Shown: positions 34,777 through 44,666, numbered from the stretch's first letter. The stretch is DNA of 64,000 nt from Abditibacteriota bacterium (GCA_017552965.1 JAFZNQ010000009.1:1-64000), one strand, 5' to 3'. Notes: a model not told the origin generated them from the sequence alone. Numbers and translations are program-made.

Positions 34777-35559
34777 ATGCAGCTGATGGCTATCCTGAAT
34801 CTCACTCCCGATTCGTTTTCCGACGGAGGTCTGTTCAACACCCCCGAAAAGGCTGCCGAAAGATGTGATCACTTCGTCAGATGCGGAGCTCATATCATAG
34901 ACGTGGGCGCCGAATCCACCGCTCCCGGCTCTGCTCGGGTCAGCGCTGCCGAGGAGATGAGACGTCTCGATGAGGTATTGCCCTCGGTCATAGCTTCGGT
35001 CCCCCTCCCCTTTTCCGTGGACACCTACAAAGCGGAGGTGGCAGCTCACGCTCTTGACCTTGGCGCCGCATACGTCAACGACGTGGGAGGCTTTGCCCTG
35101 TCCGACGGTATGCTGGAATTAATTGTCGAGCGCAGGCCGTATTATATATGTGGCCATATATTCGGAGATTCTCTCCATGAGGACGGTCCCGGACACTCTC
35201 CGGACGTCATAGCCGACGCCCTCCGGCGCAAGGCGGATATACTGACGGAAAAAGGCTTTCCTCCAGAAAGACTGATACTGGATCCGGGCTTTGGCTTCGG
35301 CAAAAACATCGCCGAAAACGTAGCCCTGTTCAAAAATATCGACGTGATCAGGAGCCTGGGCTTCCCCGTGTGCTGCGGTGTGTCCCGCAAAAGGCTTATC
35401 AAGCACTTCAGCGGCGGCTCCCCCGCCGAGCTGCTGGGGGGCTCCATTGCCGCCTGCATCCTGCTTGCGGCAAAGGATATAGATATCATCAGAGCCCACG
35501 ACGTTGCCGAAACGGCTGCGGCCCTGAGGCTCTTTGACGTATTAGGAAAGGAATCATGA
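34777..35559 (+). CDS. folP: Dihydropteroate synthase
   Basis: A 260-residue TIM-barrel enzyme joining p-aminobenzoate to 6-hydroxymethyl-dihydropterin diphosphate. Motifs in order: NLTPDSFSDGG near residue 8, the pterin loop VGAESTAPGS (Ala replaces the commoner Gly before Glu), VNDVGG, LDPGFGFGK, GVSRKRLI and IRAHDV. It lacks the usual N-terminal extension of about 15 residues, so the protein begins almost at the first strand. The stop overlaps the DUF362 ATG (ATGA). Together with folE and folB/X at 7.5-8.4 kb it gives most of the pterin branch of folate synthesis. Confidence 0.93.
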   Translation: MQLMAILNLTPDSFSDGGLFNTPEKAAERCDHFVRCGAHIIDVGAESTAPGSARVSAAEEMRRLDEVLPSVIASVPLPFSVDTYKAEVAAHALDLGAAYVNDVGGFALSDGMLELIVERRPYYICGHIFGDSLHEDGPGHSPDVIADALRRKADILTEKGFPPERLILDPGFGFGKNIAENVALFKNIDVIRSLGFPVCCGVSRKRLIKHFSGGSPAELLGGSIAACILLAAKDIDIIRAHDVAETAAALRLFDVLGKES

Positions 35560-36635
35560 AATCAAAGGTAGCGATCATCAAGACAGACCCCCGCACTGTG
35601 CTGGAGGACATAGACCGGCTTTGCGGTATGGCAGACATAGAGGCGGCTCTGGACAAAGGCTCCGCCACCATCCTGAAGGACAATATCAGCTGGCATCTGC
35701 CCATGCCCGGCGCCAACACCACCCCCTGGCAGCTGGAGGGCACCATACTCGCCCTGCAAAACAGAGGCTACCGGGATATCGTGGCAGTTGAAAACAAGAC
35801 CGTTGTCACCAGACCCACCTTCGGTGAAAAGAACAACAAGTTCGACGTGGTCTATGACAAATACGATATCCCCGTCAGATTCAACTTCAAAGAAGAGGAC
35901 ATGAAATGGATCCGCATAGAGCCCAAGGCCAAAATGCAGGTCCTGGACAAAATATATCCCGACGGGATCTATATCCCCGACTTATTCGTGGGCAAGAACA
36001 TCATCCATCTGCCCACTGTTAAGTGTCACATATACGCTACCACCACCGGGTCCATGAAAAACGCCTTCGGCGGCCTGCTGAATACCAACCGTCATATGAC
36101 CCATTCCTGGATCCATGAGACTCTGGTGGATCTTCTGAACATACAAAAGCAGATCCATTCGGGCATCTTTGCAGTCATGGATGGGACCACCGCAGGCAAC
36201 GGTCCGGGGCCCAGGACTCTCATACCTGTCCGCACCGATTATATACTGGCCTCCTCGGATCAGGTGGCAATAGACGCAGTGGCCGCCAAACTCATGGGCT
36301 TTGATCCCATGAGCCTCAAATATATCGCTCTGGCCCACGAGCAGGGCCTGGGCTGCGGCAGACCAGAGGACATCGAGCTGGTGGGAGAAGACGTCTCCGG
36401 GGTCAACCTGCATTTTCACGTGGGCAACAACCTGGCCAGCTCCTGCGGGAACGTGTGCTGGTTCGGCCCTCTGAAGGGCATTCAGAACATGTTTTTCAGG
36501 ACGCCGCTGGTCCATTGCTTCATTGCCGCTTCGGATATATACCACGACAAATACTGGTGGCCCAAATACGGACAGGCCATATACGAACGATGGTGCAGGG
36601 AAAGCCCCTGGGGACAGCTGTTCACCGGGTATTAG
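35556..36635 (+). CDS. DUF362 domain protein
   Basis: A 359-residue protein of the DUF362 type, a family often found with iron-sulfur proteins but of unknown function. Recognisable segments are NISWHLPMPGANTTPWQLEGTI-like N-terminus, NIIHLPTVKCHIYATTTGSMKN-like middle and DQVAIDAVAAKLMGFDP. There is no added ferredoxin domain, and only a few scattered cysteines (SSCGNVCW). The start overlaps the folP stop by four bases, so it is co-translated with folP. A direct link to folate chemistry is only suggested by this arrangement. Confidence 0.85.
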   Translation: MKSKVAIIKTDPRTVLEDIDRLCGMADIEAALDKGSATILKDNISWHLPMPGANTTPWQLEGTILALQNRGYRDIVAVENKTVVTRPTFGEKNNKFDVVYDKYDIPVRFNFKEEDMKWIRIEPKAKMQVLDKIYPDGIYIPDLFVGKNIIHLPTVKCHIYATTTGSMKNAFGGLLNTNRHMTHSWIHETLVDLLNIQKQIHSGIFAVMDGTTAGNGPGPRTLIPVRTDYILASSDQVAIDAVAAKLMGFDPMSLKYIALAHEQGLGCGRPEDIELVGEDVSGVNLHFHVGNNLASSCGNVCWFGPLKGIQNMFFRTPLVHCFIAASDIYHDKYWWPKYGQAIYERWCRESPWGQLFTGY

Positions 36636-36678
36636 GCGCCCGCCCTCCCCTCTTCCGCAGGCAAAAGGCGGGGAAATA

Positions 36679-36687
36679 TGATATAAT
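36679..36687 (+). promoter_or_regulatory. Extended -10 promoter of the hslV-to-MraY-like operon
   Basis: TGA followed by perfect TATAAT (36682-36687), 27 bases before hslV. Further overlapping TATAAT-like steps follow immediately. No clear -35 box. Confidence 0.75.
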
Positions 36688-36714
36688 ATAATATAGAAAA
36701 TCAAAGGGTAAAAT

Positions 36715-37254
36715 ATGGATAACAGATTGCATGCAACCACTATAATCGCCGTAAAGAAAGGTCATACCACAGCCATTGCAGGCGACGGTCAGGTGACTCT
36801 GGGAAATACGGTCTTCAAGGCCTCGGCCCGCAAAATACGCCGCATATTTGACGACAGGATCATGGTAGGCTTTGCCGGCTCCGTGGCCGACGCTCAGACC
36901 CTGTGCGACAAATTCGAATCCAAGGTCCGGGAGTCCAACGGCATATTGAAGAGAGCAGTCATAGAGTTCGCCAAGGAATGGCGCTCCGACAAGATCCTTC
37001 GCAACTTTGAGGCTATGATGATAGTAGCGGACAAGGATTATCTGCTGGTGTTGTCCGGCAACGGCGAGGTGCTGGAGCCGGATGAGGGTATCGCTGCCAT
37101 AGGCAGCGGAGGTATGTATGCCGCTGCGGCAGCAAAGGCGCTGGTGCGCAACACGGAGCTGGATCCTCTGACCATAGTGCAGGAATCCATGAAGGCGGCA
37201 GCTGACATCTGCATCTATACCAACCACAATATCATATCCGACGTATTGGAGTAA
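36715..37254 (+). CDS. hslV: ATP-dependent protease subunit HslV
   Basis: A 179-residue threonine peptidase, the proteolytic chamber of the HslUV (ClpQY) complex. The catalytic threonine follows a seven-residue propeptide (MDNRLHA-TTIIAV). AGDGQVTLG, VGFAGSVADA and AAIGSGGMYA are hallmark segments. AAAGGG ends six bases before the ATG. The hslU partner begins three bases after the stop. This is the first gene of an apparent nine-gene operon. Confidence 0.96.
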   Translation: MDNRLHATTIIAVKKGHTTAIAGDGQVTLGNTVFKASARKIRRIFDDRIMVGFAGSVADAQTLCDKFESKVRESNGILKRAVIEFAKEWRSDKILRNFEAMMIVADKDYLLVLSGNGEVLEPDEGIAAIGSGGMYAAAAAKALVRNTELDPLTIVQESMKAAADICIYTNHNIISDVLE

Positions 37255-37257
37255 TAC

Positions 37258-38703
37258 ATGTCTCTCATCAATTATATGACCCCAAAAGAAATAGTGGCGG
37301 AGCTTGACCGGTACATAGTGGGACAGGAGTCTGCCAAGAAGGCTGTGGCTATCGCTCTGCGCAACAGATACAGAAGGTCTCTGGTCCCCGAGTCCATGCG
37401 CGAGGAGATCATACCCAAAAACATACTGATGATAGGTCCCACCGGCTGCGGCAAGACAGAGATCGCGCGCCGGCTGGCCAAGCTGGCAAAGGCCCCCTTT
37501 ATAAAGGTGGAGGCCACCAAGTTCACCGAGGTAGGCTACGTGGGACGCGACGTGGATTCCATGGTCCGCGACCTGGTAGCCAGATCCGTGTCCATGGTGG
37601 AGGCCGAAAAGATCGAGGAAGTGAGACCCGCTGCCGAAAAGCGGGCGCTGGAGAAGATCCTTGACGTGCTGGAGCCCCCCTTCAGGAGAAACGAGACCAA
37701 CGCGCAGATACCCGTCAATATTTTTGAGGGCCTGCAGTCGGCCATGGGGACCATATTCCCCAACACATCCGGTCAGGAGCGGGAGGAGCCTGATCCTCAG
37801 GATCAGCAGGCCAGCGCCAGAAAGGAGCGTATCAGAGACAGACTGAGAGAAAAGCTGCTCTCGGGAGCCATGGATAACGACGAGATCACCATAGAGACCT
37901 TGGTCCCCCAGCAGTCTCCCTTCAACTTCATGGGAGGCAACGGCATGGAGGAGATGGGCATCGAATTGGGCGGCATGTTCAACAACATGATGCCCAAGCG
38001 CAAAAAAAAGATCACCGTCACCATTCGCGAAGCCAGAGACATCCTCACCAAGGAAGAAGCCAAGGGGATGATCGATCAGGACGCTCTGTCCCGGGAAGCG
38101 GTGGTCCGCGCCGAGAATCACGGCATCATCTTTATCGATGAGATGGACAAGATCTCCGGCAAGGACGGCACTTCGGGGCCCTCCGTCTCCAGAGAAGGCG
38201 TACAGAGAGACATCCTGCCCATCATCGAAGGCTCCTCCGTCAACACCAAGTACGGTCAGGTGTCTACCAATCACATATTGTTTATAGCTGCCGGCGCCTT
38301 TCACGTGTCGAAGCCTTCCGATCTCATTCCCGAGCTTCAGGGCCGTCTCCCCATCAGGGTAGAGCTGGTGAGCCTGACCAGGGAAGATTTTGTCCGGATC
38401 CTCACGGAGCCCAGGAATGCCCTCATCAAGCAATACGTCGCTCTTATGCGCACCGAGGGTGTGGAGCTGGATTTCACCCAGGACGGCATAGAAGAGATCG
38501 CATCCATGGCTGCCGACGCCAATTCCACCATGGAAAACATAGGCGCCCGCAGGCTGCACACCATATTGGAAAAGCTGCTGGAGGACATTTCCTATACCTC
38601 CGCCTCCGACGGCGTCTATCGCTACACCATCGACGCCGACTACGTCAGGGAAAGACTGGGCAAGATAGTGTCCGACGACGATCTGAACAAATACATTCTG
38701 TAG
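37258..38703 (+). CDS. hslU: ATP-dependent protease ATPase subunit HslU
   Basis: A 481-residue AAA+ unfoldase that feeds substrates to HslV. Walker A is GPTGCGKTE near residue 62, followed by the pore motif GYVGRDVDSM; Walker B is IIFIDEMDKI; then REGVQRDILPIIEG and the arginine-containing sensor region PELQGRLPIRVEL. The variable I-domain is present (about residues 110-250) with a Met/Gly-rich middle. The C-terminal end DDLNKYIL matches the HslV-activating tail of the family. Length is normal. Confidence 0.97.
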   Translation: MSLINYMTPKEIVAELDRYIVGQESAKKAVAIALRNRYRRSLVPESMREEIIPKNILMIGPTGCGKTEIARRLAKLAKAPFIKVEATKFTEVGYVGRDVDSMVRDLVARSVSMVEAEKIEEVRPAAEKRALEKILDVLEPPFRRNETNAQIPVNIFEGLQSAMGTIFPNTSGQEREEPDPQDQQASARKERIRDRLREKLLSGAMDNDEITIETLVPQQSPFNFMGGNGMEEMGIELGGMFNNMMPKRKKKITVTIREARDILTKEEAKGMIDQDALSREAVVRAENHGIIFIDEMDKISGKDGTSGPSVSREGVQRDILPIIEGSSVNTKYGQVSTNHILFIAAGAFHVSKPSDLIPELQGRLPIRVELVSLTREDFVRILTEPRNALIKQYVALMRTEGVELDFTQDGIEEIASMAADANSTMENIGARRLHTILEKLLEDISYTSASDGVYRYTIDADYVRERLGKIVSDDDLNKYIL

Positions 38704-38710
38704 GTGAGAT

Positions 38711-40165
38711 ATGAAGAGACTATTTATCATTCTTGTATTGGCTGCGCTGGCAGTTGCCTCCTATGGCGACGTGGATCCTCAGCAGATACAGCAAAAAGCA
38801 GCGGAAGATCCCGCTGCCGCAATAGCGGATTGTCAGGCTGCTCTGGCCGAAGATCCCGGGAGCATCAACGCCAGGAAATGGCTGGCTTATCTCTGCTACA
38901 ACACGGGCAAATATCAGGAAGCTCTGGACGCTGCTTCTGTCGAGAGCCCCACTGACCCTACCCTGCCCAATTACGCAGGGCTCTCCTGTGTGGCTCTGGG
39001 CCGGTATCAGGATGCTGTCAGATATTTTGACACGGCCATCATACTCGACAAGGATTGGTACGAGCCCTACAACAATAAGGGCATCGCTTATGATGCTCTG
39101 GGCAATTATCCCGCCGCAAAGAACGCCTTTTTGTCTGCCTACAATCTGCAGGCAAAGGAAGCCGATATGGCCAAAAAGAGCGTGGAAGTATATATCAACT
39201 ACGCCCGGTCTCTGGCCAATCTGCAGGACTACAAAGGCGCGCTCAAAATATACGGCTACGCCGAAAAGCTCAGCCCCGACAATCCCGAGATCATGTATCA
39301 CAAGGCGGACACTATGTTCAGGCAGGGCGACTATGCCGGCAGTATAGATGCCTACAAGAAGATCAACGCCAAAAAGGCCGACGACCCGAGAGCCCTCAAG
39401 GGCATTGCGAACTGCTATCTGATGCAAAACAAGACCGCAGAGGCTCTGGGCTATTATGACAAGGCTCTGGCAGCGGCTCCAGATTATGAGAGCTCCTTCA
39501 ACGCGGGCCTTGCCTGCCGTAAGGCAGGACAGTTCGGCAATGCGGTCAAGTATTTCACTACCGCCATACAATTGAAGGCAGACGACGTGGACGCCCTCAA
39601 CGAGCTGGGCTGGGCCGAATTCAAATCCGGCAGCAATGACAACGCCATAGCCCACATCAAGGCTGCCCTGGACCTGAAGCCGGACTATATGCCCGCTATG
39701 CTCAACATGGCCTCTCTCTATTCCGGGCTGAATGACGGAGAAAACGCCTATGCAGCCTGGTCCCTGATAGTCATGCGGGAGCCCGCCAATGCAGCCTACA
39801 GGATCAATCTGGGGAACGAATGCCACAACACGGGCAGATACACCGAAGCAGTGGAGCAGTTCCAGGAAGCCATCAGGCTCGATCCCAAAGTCAAGGGAGC
39901 ATATTATGGTCTGGGCACCTCCTGCATAGCCCTAGCCGTGAACAACAACAATAACACCGCATCCCTGAACAGAGCTCTGGAGGCCTTTGCAAAGGCCCTT
40001 GAGCTGGATCCGGACAACTCCAATATATACGCCAATCAGGCTGTGGCCTATCAGTATCTGGGCAAATATCCCGAAGCCATCGCCGCCAACGAAAAGGCTC
40101 TGAAGCTCAACCCTTCCAACGCGGTGGCAGCCAAAAATCTCGAGAATTTGAAGAAGACCAATTAA
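38711..40165 (+). CDS. Exported TPR-repeat protein
   Basis: A 484-residue protein with a signal peptide (core about residues 4-16, likely cleaved near ASYG) and TPR repeats over almost the whole mature length; typical units include ALGRYQDAVRYFDTAIILDKD and NTGRYTEAVEQFQEAIRLDP. The repeats imply a protein-binding scaffold in the periplasm, though no partner is named by sequence. It lies seven bases after hslU and one base before nadK, inside the long operon. Confidence 0.85.
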   Translation: MKRLFIILVLAALAVASYGDVDPQQIQQKAAEDPAAAIADCQAALAEDPGSINARKWLAYLCYNTGKYQEALDAASVESPTDPTLPNYAGLSCVALGRYQDAVRYFDTAIILDKDWYEPYNNKGIAYDALGNYPAAKNAFLSAYNLQAKEADMAKKSVEVYINYARSLANLQDYKGALKIYGYAEKLSPDNPEIMYHKADTMFRQGDYAGSIDAYKKINAKKADDPRALKGIANCYLMQNKTAEALGYYDKALAAAPDYESSFNAGLACRKAGQFGNAVKYFTTAIQLKADDVDALNELGWAEFKSGSNDNAIAHIKAALDLKPDYMPAMLNMASLYSGLNDGENAYAAWSLIVMREPANAAYRINLGNECHNTGRYTEAVEQFQEAIRLDPKVKGAYYGLGTSCIALAVNNNNNTASLNRALEAFAKALELDPDNSNIYANQAVAYQYLGKYPEAIAANEKALKLNPSNAVAAKNLENLKKTN

Positions 40166-40166
40166 G

Positions 40167-41000
40167 ATGAAGCTCCGAAAAGTCGGCATCATAGCAAATT
40201 CCAGCAAGCAAAAAGCGCAGGATATGGTGGATGAGCTGCGCAGCTATCTGGATGAAAAAGGCATCGCCAGCAATTTCTTCGAGACCTACACTTCCAGCGC
40301 CGATGCCATGGAAGGCACGGACCTGATGATAGTTTTGGGCGGAGACGGCACCATACTCAACTACGCTCGTCTGTACGGCCGTTTGCAAATACCGATCCTC
40401 GGTATCAATTTCGGTACTCTCGGCTTTATCGCAGAGATCCAGCCCGAGGATTACAGGGAAGCCCTTGATCAGCTGATAGAGGGCGGCGGCATGCTGTCCA
40501 AAAGGATAGTGCTCCACGTGGTTGTGGAGAGGAGCGACAAGTCGCGGCTGGAGTTTTTTGGTCTCAACGATCTGGTCATCAGCCACAAAAACGTGCTGAG
40601 GATGCTGTCTCTCGACGCCTATATCAACGGCAACTATCTGGTGAGCTACAACGGGGACGGCCTTATAGTATCCGGCCCCACCGGCAGCACAGCCTACAAT
40701 TTGTCCGCAGGCGGCCCGGTGCTCCATCCTGAGGTCAACGCCTTGCTCCTGACGCCTATTTGCCCCCACACTCTGGGAGAACGGCCTCTGGTCATACCCG
40801 GCTCCGAAAGCATCAGGATCCGACTTGCCGGTGAAAAAAGGCAGGATGCTATGGTCAGCGTTGACGGGCAGGCGAATACGGATATCTCGTCCGACGATAC
40901 TGTATATATCGGAGTGGCCGATTATACCGTCGATTTCGTTCTTCTGCACAAATCGGACTTCTATTCCAAGCTGCGGACCAGACTGTTTTGGGGCAGATGA
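40167..41000 (+). CDS. nadK: NAD kinase
   Basis: A 277-residue enzyme that phosphorylates NAD to NADP. The GGDGT motif is at residues 58-62, followed by GINFGTLGF, the N-D (here GLNDLVI) motif and the glycine-rich GPTGSTAYNLSAGGP. Length is typical. The ATG lies one base after the TPR gene stop, and its own TGA overlaps the recN ATG. The nadK-recN pair is conserved in many Gram-positive bacteria. Confidence 0.95.
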   Translation: MKLRKVGIIANSSKQKAQDMVDELRSYLDEKGIASNFFETYTSSADAMEGTDLMIVLGGDGTILNYARLYGRLQIPILGINFGTLGFIAEIQPEDYREALDQLIEGGGMLSKRIVLHVVVERSDKSRLEFFGLNDLVISHKNVLRMLSLDAYINGNYLVSYNGDGLIVSGPTGSTAYNLSAGGPVLHPEVNALLLTPICPHTLGERPLVIPGSESIRIRLAGEKRQDAMVSVDGQANTDISSDDTVYIGVADYTVDFVLLHKSDFYSKLRTRLFWGR

Positions 41001-42649
41001 CCATGATAGTGTATATGAACGTGGAGAACTTTGCCCTTATTGACAGGGCGGAAGTCTTCCCGGGTCCCGGTCTCAACGTGTTCACCGGAGAGACCGGCGC
41101 CGGCAAATCGCTCATAGTCGACGCTATCAGCTTTGTGTGCGGAGGTCGTCTCGGCTCGTCCCTGGCAAAGGACAAGACGAAAAACGTGTCGGCAGAGCTC
41201 ATACTGGATATGTCCGGATACAAGGGGGACTCACCTGCCCTGCAATATGCAGATGAAGAAATGCAGCTCCTGCTCTCGAGGACCTGCCTTCCTTCCGGCA
41301 AGTCCGTTTACAGGATCAACGGCTCGGCAGTCACTCAGGCAGAGATCAGGACCGTCACCGACAGCATCATAGATATCCACGGACAGAACGAGCACCAGAC
41401 TCTCCTGACCGGAGGCGCTCAGCTGCGTATCATCGACTCTCTCTCACCGGACAACGAACCCCTTCTAGCTGGCATCGCAAAGTCTCTCCGGACAGCCAAA
41501 GAGCTCCGGGACGCCCTGGAAAGTCAGCAGGCACGCAGAGAGGAGATCAGGGATCTCGCTGAGCTCTATGAGTTTCAGATGAAGGAGATAGACTCGGCAG
41601 AGCTGAAGGAAGACGAGCTGGAGCAGCTGGAAGCGGAGCTCCAAAAGCTCAAAAATACCGACAGGATCATGTCTCTGGTGAGTGAGGCTCACAGCTGCCT
41701 GTCCCGGGACAACGGCGTCTCCGAATTGCTTTCCCTGAGTCAGCGGGCCGTGTCGGACGCCTCGGGCTGGGACCCGTCGCTGGCGGAAACGGCCGCAGCC
41801 CTGTCCGAAGCCTTGTCTGTGGCAGACGACTGCGCCGGAGAGCTGTCTGCGTATATGGACACCCTGGACCTTGACGAGAGACGTCTGGACTACCTGTTTG
41901 AGAGGATTGAGCTCATCAAAAAGCTCTGCAAAAAATACGGCGGCTCCTATGAGAGCGTGATGGCCACCAGGCAAAAGATCGGCGACAAGCTGTCCCTCAT
42001 GTCCGATCCCGAGAGCAGCGACGCCGCTCTCAGGGCCGGCATAGCCGAGGCCGAGAGCAGGCTCGGCAGCCTGTGCGCCTCTCTGTCCGACAGCCGGCGC
42101 AAATGCGCAGAGGGATTCCAGAAGCGCGTCATGGACAACCTTGCGGAGCTGGGCATGGAGAACACGCTTTTCGAGGCGCGTTTTACTCCCCACTCCCCTA
42201 CTCCCAGAGGCGCTGAATCCGTGGATTTTTATATCAGCCCCAACAAGGGCGCAGAGCCTACGCCCCTTGCGAAGACCGCCTCCGGAGGAGAGCTCTCCAG
42301 GATATCTCTGGCCATCATGCTGGCTGCCAGAGAATCCGGCGTGCCCGTATTGATCTTTGATGAGATCGACGCGGGTATCGGCGGCGTAACCAGTGAAAAC
42401 GTTGGAAAAAGGCTGCGTGAGCTGTCAAAGGACGCTCAGATCCTGTGCGTGACCCACCTCACTCAGATCGCCGCCAAGGGAGATGCTCATTTTTGCGTCA
42501 GCAAATCCTTTTCCGACACGGCTACCAATATCAGCGTCGCGAAGCTGGACTCTTCCGGTCGGGTAAAGGAAATATCCAGAATGTTCGGCGACACCCAAAG
42601 CGCTGTGGCTATAAAGCATGCAAAGGAATTATTGAACCTTGAAGATTAG
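40997..42649 (+). CDS. recN: DNA repair protein RecN
   Basis: A 550-residue SMC-like ATPase acting early in double-strand break repair. Walker A is FTGETGAGKSLIVDA near residue 25, the DIHGQNEHQTLL motif follows, then a coiled-coil region (about 150-360), the signature KTASGGELSRISLAIML and Walker B VLIFDEIDAGIGG, ending with QILCVTHLTQIAAKGD. The frame is open from a TTG at 40988, but the ATG at 40997 overlaps the nadK stop. It overlaps steA by 11 bases. Confidence 0.95.
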   Translation: MTMIVYMNVENFALIDRAEVFPGPGLNVFTGETGAGKSLIVDAISFVCGGRLGSSLAKDKTKNVSAELILDMSGYKGDSPALQYADEEMQLLLSRTCLPSGKSVYRINGSAVTQAEIRTVTDSIIDIHGQNEHQTLLTGGAQLRIIDSLSPDNEPLLAGIAKSLRTAKELRDALESQQARREEIRDLAELYEFQMKEIDSAELKEDELEQLEAELQKLKNTDRIMSLVSEAHSCLSRDNGVSELLSLSQRAVSDASGWDPSLAETAAALSEALSVADDCAGELSAYMDTLDLDERRLDYLFERIELIKKLCKKYGGSYESVMATRQKIGDKLSLMSDPESSDAALRAGIAEAESRLGSLCASLSDSRRKCAEGFQKRVMDNLAELGMENTLFEARFTPHSPTPRGAESVDFYISPNKGAEPTPLAKTASGGELSRISLAIMLAARESGVPVLIFDEIDAGIGGVTSENVGKRLRELSKDAQILCVTHLTQIAAKGDAHFCVSKSFSDTATNISVAKLDSSGRVKEISRMFGDTQSAVAIKHAKELLNLED

Positions 42650-43775
42650 CGGAACACTGAGGCTTGACAAAAGGACCAAACGCCTTGCCAAACGCCTTAA
42701 AAAGAATGAGATCGCTCTCATAGATCACACGGATCTGGATTCCACGGCAGCTCTTATGCTGGTGGAAGCCCAGGCCGCCTGCATCATCAACGTCGCCAGA
42801 TCTTCTTCGGGCCGGTATCCCAATCTGGGTCCCCTGAAGCTCCTGGAGCACGATATTCCCCTCATCGACAACGCCGATCCCGCAGCCTTCGATATCCTGC
42901 ATGAGGGCGACAAGGTAGTAGTTGACAACGGGAGCGTGTACAGGGACGGAGAGCTGGTGGTCCGCGGCGAGCTTCTGACCAAAGAGGCTGTGGACAAACA
43001 GCTGGAGGATGCCGCTCAGAATCTGGGCGCCGAGCTGGAAGCCTTTATCAACAACACTCTCAACTATATGTCCAATGAGACCAATCTGATCCTGTATCCC
43101 TCCAAGCTGCCGGATCTGGAGACCAGCTTTACCAACAGGCACTGTCTGGTGGTCATCAGAGGCGAGAACTACAAGGAAGATCTGAAGACCATCCGTTCTT
43201 ATATCCATGATATGAAGCCTGTACTCATAGGCGTGGACGGAGGCGCCGACGCTCTTATAGAGCTGGGGTTCAAGCCGGATATCATAGTGGGCGACATGGA
43301 TTCGGTCACAGACAACGCTCTGCTCACCGTAAAGGAAATAGTCGTGCACGCCTACACCAACGGCAAGGCTCCCGGTCTGGAAAGGACCGACAAGCTGGGC
43401 CTCAAGCCCTTCGTATGCCCCATCACGGGCACCAGTGAGGATCTGGCCCTGCTCATCGCCTATGAAAAGGGCGCCAGTCTGATCACAGCCGTGGGCACTC
43501 ATTCGGATATGATAGATTTTCTCGACAAAGGCAGAAACGGCATGAGCAGCACTTTTCTCACGCGTCTGAAGGTAGGTCATCGTCTCGTGGACGCCAAGGG
43601 AGTCAGCAAGCTCTACGTCCACAGGCCTTCCACCAATTACGTGGGTCTCATAGTCCTTGCGGCTATCATAGCCTTGTTTACGGTGATCGCCATAGCTCCC
43701 AACAGCATTGACTATATGCAGGGCCTGTATCACAACCTGTATTCCTTTTTCCTGAACATCACTATCCGTCCATAA
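42639..43775 (+). CDS. steA: SteA-like cytokinetic-ring / cell-separation protein
   Basis: A 378-residue protein like corynebacterial SteA (DUF in older databases), which with SteB controls daughter-cell separation. It opens with ISGTLRLDKRTKRLAKRL and IALIDHTDLDSTAA, contains a thiamin-pyrophosphokinase-like part (VDGGADALIELGFKPDIIVG near residue 200) and ends with a membrane helix (about 331-350) and a short periplasmic tail. The start is TTG at 42639, inside the end of recN, because it gives the family N-terminus; AAGGA is 13 bases upstream. The order nadK-recN-steA-mctB/steB matches mycobacteria. Confidence 0.88.
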   Translation: MKISGTLRLDKRTKRLAKRLKKNEIALIDHTDLDSTAALMLVEAQAACIINVARSSSGRYPNLGPLKLLEHDIPLIDNADPAAFDILHEGDKVVVDNGSVYRDGELVVRGELLTKEAVDKQLEDAAQNLGAELEAFINNTLNYMSNETNLILYPSKLPDLETSFTNRHCLVVIRGENYKEDLKTIRSYIHDMKPVLIGVDGGADALIELGFKPDIIVGDMDSVTDNALLTVKEIVVHAYTNGKAPGLERTDKLGLKPFVCPITGTSEDLALLIAYEKGASLITAVGTHSDMIDFLDKGRNGMSSTFLTRLKVGHRLVDAKGVSKLYVHRPSTNYVGLIVLAAIIALFTVIAIAPNSIDYMQGLYHNLYSFFLNITIRP

Positions 43776-43787
43776 GGAGATATTTTC

Positions 43788-44663
43788 TTGATAGATCTGA
43801 AATTTCACGTATATTCCATAGCAGGAATTTTCCTGGCTCTTGCCATAGGGATGATCATAGGAAATGCCATGAACAGAGATACCAATCTCACTGCGGAAAA
43901 CAGCAAGATCATGAAAAGGTATGCCGACACTGTCAATATACTGAAAAAGCAGCTGGACGACTCACAGCTGCAGAAGCAGCAAAATATAAGGCAGATGGAC
44001 GCAGACGAGGCCTTTATCGCCTCCGTAGCGGAGAAGCTCAACAGGGACAGCCTGACAGGCCGCAATATCACTCTGGTGTCCTTTGGCAAAAACGAGAATG
44101 TGACCGCCGGTCTCAAAAAGAATATCGAGCAAGCCGGAGGCGCGGTGATCAATACGGTCGTCATCAAAAACTCCTTTATCAATAAGCCCCGCACCGAAGC
44201 GACGGACAAGCTCCTTGCGGAAACCGGTCAGGGAGTCATCGAAGATACCCGGCAGCTGCAGGCCAAGATCTACGGCCTGCTGGCAAAGCTGATATCGGAG
44301 CCGGGCAGCGAGGAGCTCTTCAAGGCTTTTTCCAAAAGCAAGATAGTTACGATGACGGGCGACTTCAGCGCGCCTTGTGATTCGGCCGTACTGATAATCG
44401 ATTCCACCAGGGACATATTCAAGGACCCCGATTCTGTCACCAGGCTGGCCTCCAGCCTCAAAAACGCCGGAGTCTTCGCAGCCGGAGCCGACTCCTCCGG
44501 CAAAACCGACACTCTGTCTGTCTGGGACAACGAGCAGATCCCCTATGCAGACAATGCCGACTCTGCTCTCGGAGCCTATTCTGTGGTCAGGATACTGGCA
44601 GATAAGCAGGGCATATACGGCCTGAACGGCAAGACGGGCCGCACCTTTCCCGATACGGAGTAA
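43788..44663 (+). CDS. MctB/SteB family membrane protein ('copper transporter' family)
   Basis: A 291-residue protein of the DUF3186 family, named for mycobacterial MctB but including SteB, the partner of SteA. The diagnostic N-terminus is IDLKFHVYSIAGIFLALAIG, a membrane helix followed by a coiled coil (about residues 35-75) and an alpha/beta domain. The start is TTG at 43788, supported by AAGGAG eight bases upstream. It follows steA directly. Given that neighbour, a cell-separation or envelope role is more likely than copper transport. Confidence 0.85.
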   Translation: MIDLKFHVYSIAGIFLALAIGMIIGNAMNRDTNLTAENSKIMKRYADTVNILKKQLDDSQLQKQQNIRQMDADEAFIASVAEKLNRDSLTGRNITLVSFGKNENVTAGLKKNIEQAGGAVINTVVIKNSFINKPRTEATDKLLAETGQGVIEDTRQLQAKIYGLLAKLISEPGSEELFKAFSKSKIVTMTGDFSAPCDSAVLIIDSTRDIFKDPDSVTRLASSLKNAGVFAAGADSSGKTDTLSVWDNEQIPYADNADSALGAYSVVRILADKQGIYGLNGKTGRTFPDTE

Positions 44664-44666
44664 GCC

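Noticed and set aside
36622-38730. A 702-codon open frame on the minus strand opposite hslV-hslU, and similar long minus frames opposite mreB, hslU and ppdK (e.g. 53830-55929) and a 535-codon plus frame opposite the GH42-like gene (58370-59977)
   Set aside because: They are antisense to genes with complete catalytic motifs, have no ribosome site or promoter, and show repetitive His/Gly/Val-rich translations expected from the reverse complement of GC-rich codons.
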